Part shown: positions 6,632-7,051 of the stretch, piece after piece
Layout of the letters: the number at the start of each line of letters is the position of its first letter
Position numbering within the stretch: position 1 is the first letter of the stretch
Assembly: GCA_017556665.1 (NCBI GenBank)
Contig: JAFYMJ010000098.1
Span: 1-7,051, forward strand
From: Bacteroidales bacterium
Lineage (GTDB): Bacteria; Bacteroidota; Bacteroidia; Bacteroidales; UBA932
Length of the DNA stretch: 7,051 nucleotides
Direction of reading: 5' to 3'
Translations under genes and position numbers: made by a program
Notes under the pieces: generated by a model
The model's database searches: none
Told to the model about the DNA's origin: nothing
Seen by the model: only the letters and a program-made list of their open reading frames with translations

Positions 6632-7051
6632 TTATTCTTCTGTTATTTCTACGGGTTTATCTTCACTTTTGTTTACAACACAAACAGCAGCAATACTGTC
6701 CCCCTCTCTAATGTTAATTAACTTGACACCTTGAGTAGCCCTGCCTAAAACATTTATATCAGATATTGCCATTCTAATGACAACTCCAGATTTGTTTATA
6801 ATCATCAAATCTTTGTCATCCGATACAAGTTTCAAAGCTATAAGCTTGCCGGTCTTCTCTGTTACGTTAATGGTCCACACTCCTTTACCTCCTCTATTGG
6901 TAATTCTATAGTCGTCAACAATAGATTTTTTGCCATAACCATTCTCGCTCACCACCAAAACTGTCTGGTGATTGTCCTCGTTAGATTTAGGGTCTACACA
7001 AATTGTACCAATTACTTCATCACCCTCATCAATATTGATTCCTCTAACACC
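6632..7051 (-). CDS. gyrA: DNA gyrase subunit A, C-terminal end (N-terminal part beyond window)
   Basis: The last 139 residues of GyrA. The subunit breaks and rejoins DNA in gyrase (A2B2), and its C-terminal beta-pinwheel wraps DNA so that negative supercoils are introduced. The visible part covers the final blades: GVRGI at the right edge, VVSENGYGKKS, then YRITNRGGKGVWT, LMIINKSGVVIRM and GRATQGVKLI, ending in a short acidic tail (ITEE). These repeated RGGKG/GRATQGV blade signatures and the spacing point to GyrA rather than ParC, whose C-terminal domain is more divergent. The catalytic tyrosine, breakage-reunion domain and GyrA box lie to the right, outside the window. The frame is open to the edge, so the TTG at 6956-6958 is an internal leucine codon and not a start. 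The stop is TAA. The downstream TPR gene begins 28 bp later and probably shares its transcript. Confidence 0.97.
   Translation of the reverse strand, partial: GVRGINIDEGDEVIGTICVDPKSNEDNHQTVLVVSENGYGKKSIVDDYRITNRGGKGVWTINVTEKTGKLIALKLVSDDKDLMIINKSGVVIRMAISDINVLGRATQGVKLINIREGDSIAAVCVVNKSEDKPVEITEE

Noticed and set aside
6632..6958. A separate 108-residue gene starting at TTG 6956-6958
   Set aside because: The frame is open and homologous to GyrA all the way to the right edge, so this is just the end of gyrA with an internal TTG leucine codon.
1..7051. Mobile element, CRISPR array, tRNA/rRNA, toxin-antitoxin or defence system
   Set aside because: I looked for terminal repeats, transposase or integrase motifs, regularly spaced repeats and RNA gene landmarks on both strands and found none. 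Coding density leaves only the 120-bp gap at 5173-5292, which is explained by a terminator, promoter and leader.

Overview
The window is a compact, AT-rich stretch of a Bacteroidota chromosome, most likely order Bacteroidales. It carries six genes, all on the minus strand, so they read from right to left. The assignment rests on four things. The GyrA C-terminal domain is very like the Bacteroidales form. There is a DPP IV-type exopeptidase and a RecD/Dda-like helicase of a kind common in that group. None of the five visible gene starts has a Shine-Dalgarno sequence. The one promoter candidate matches the Bacteroidota TTTG / TAnnTTTG pattern. The genus cannot be read from the sequence.

The layout, in transcription order, has two units. 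Unit 1 is the end of gyrA (cut by the right edge), then after 28 bp a secreted TPR protein, closed by a clear intrinsic terminator at 5242-5272. Unit 2 begins after that terminator with a candidate promoter whose -33 element overlaps the terminator T-run. It contains a small two-TM sensor-like protein ending in a HAMP domain, trkH (11 bp overlap), an SF1B DNA helicase (3 bp gap) and a secreted DPP IV family peptidase (2 bp gap), which runs off the left edge. The spacing makes co-transcription and some translational coupling in unit 2 very likely.

Functionally, unit 1 joins DNA topology control to a periplasmic TPR scaffold, a neighbour pair I recall from Porphyromonas gingivalis (gyrA-tprA). 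Unit 2 is mixed: potassium uptake (TrkH), a possible membrane sensor for it, a housekeeping or repair helicase and peptide catabolism. I see no mobile element, CRISPR array, tRNA, rRNA, prophage or defence cassette, and most of the window looks like ordinary core genome.

Two things stand out. One is the output-less HAMP protein fused by overlap to trkH. The other is an 11-nt sequence in the predicted leader of this mRNA that is perfectly complementary to the trkH start codon/HAMP-gene stop overlap, which could form a long-range RNA contact. Both are hypotheses.
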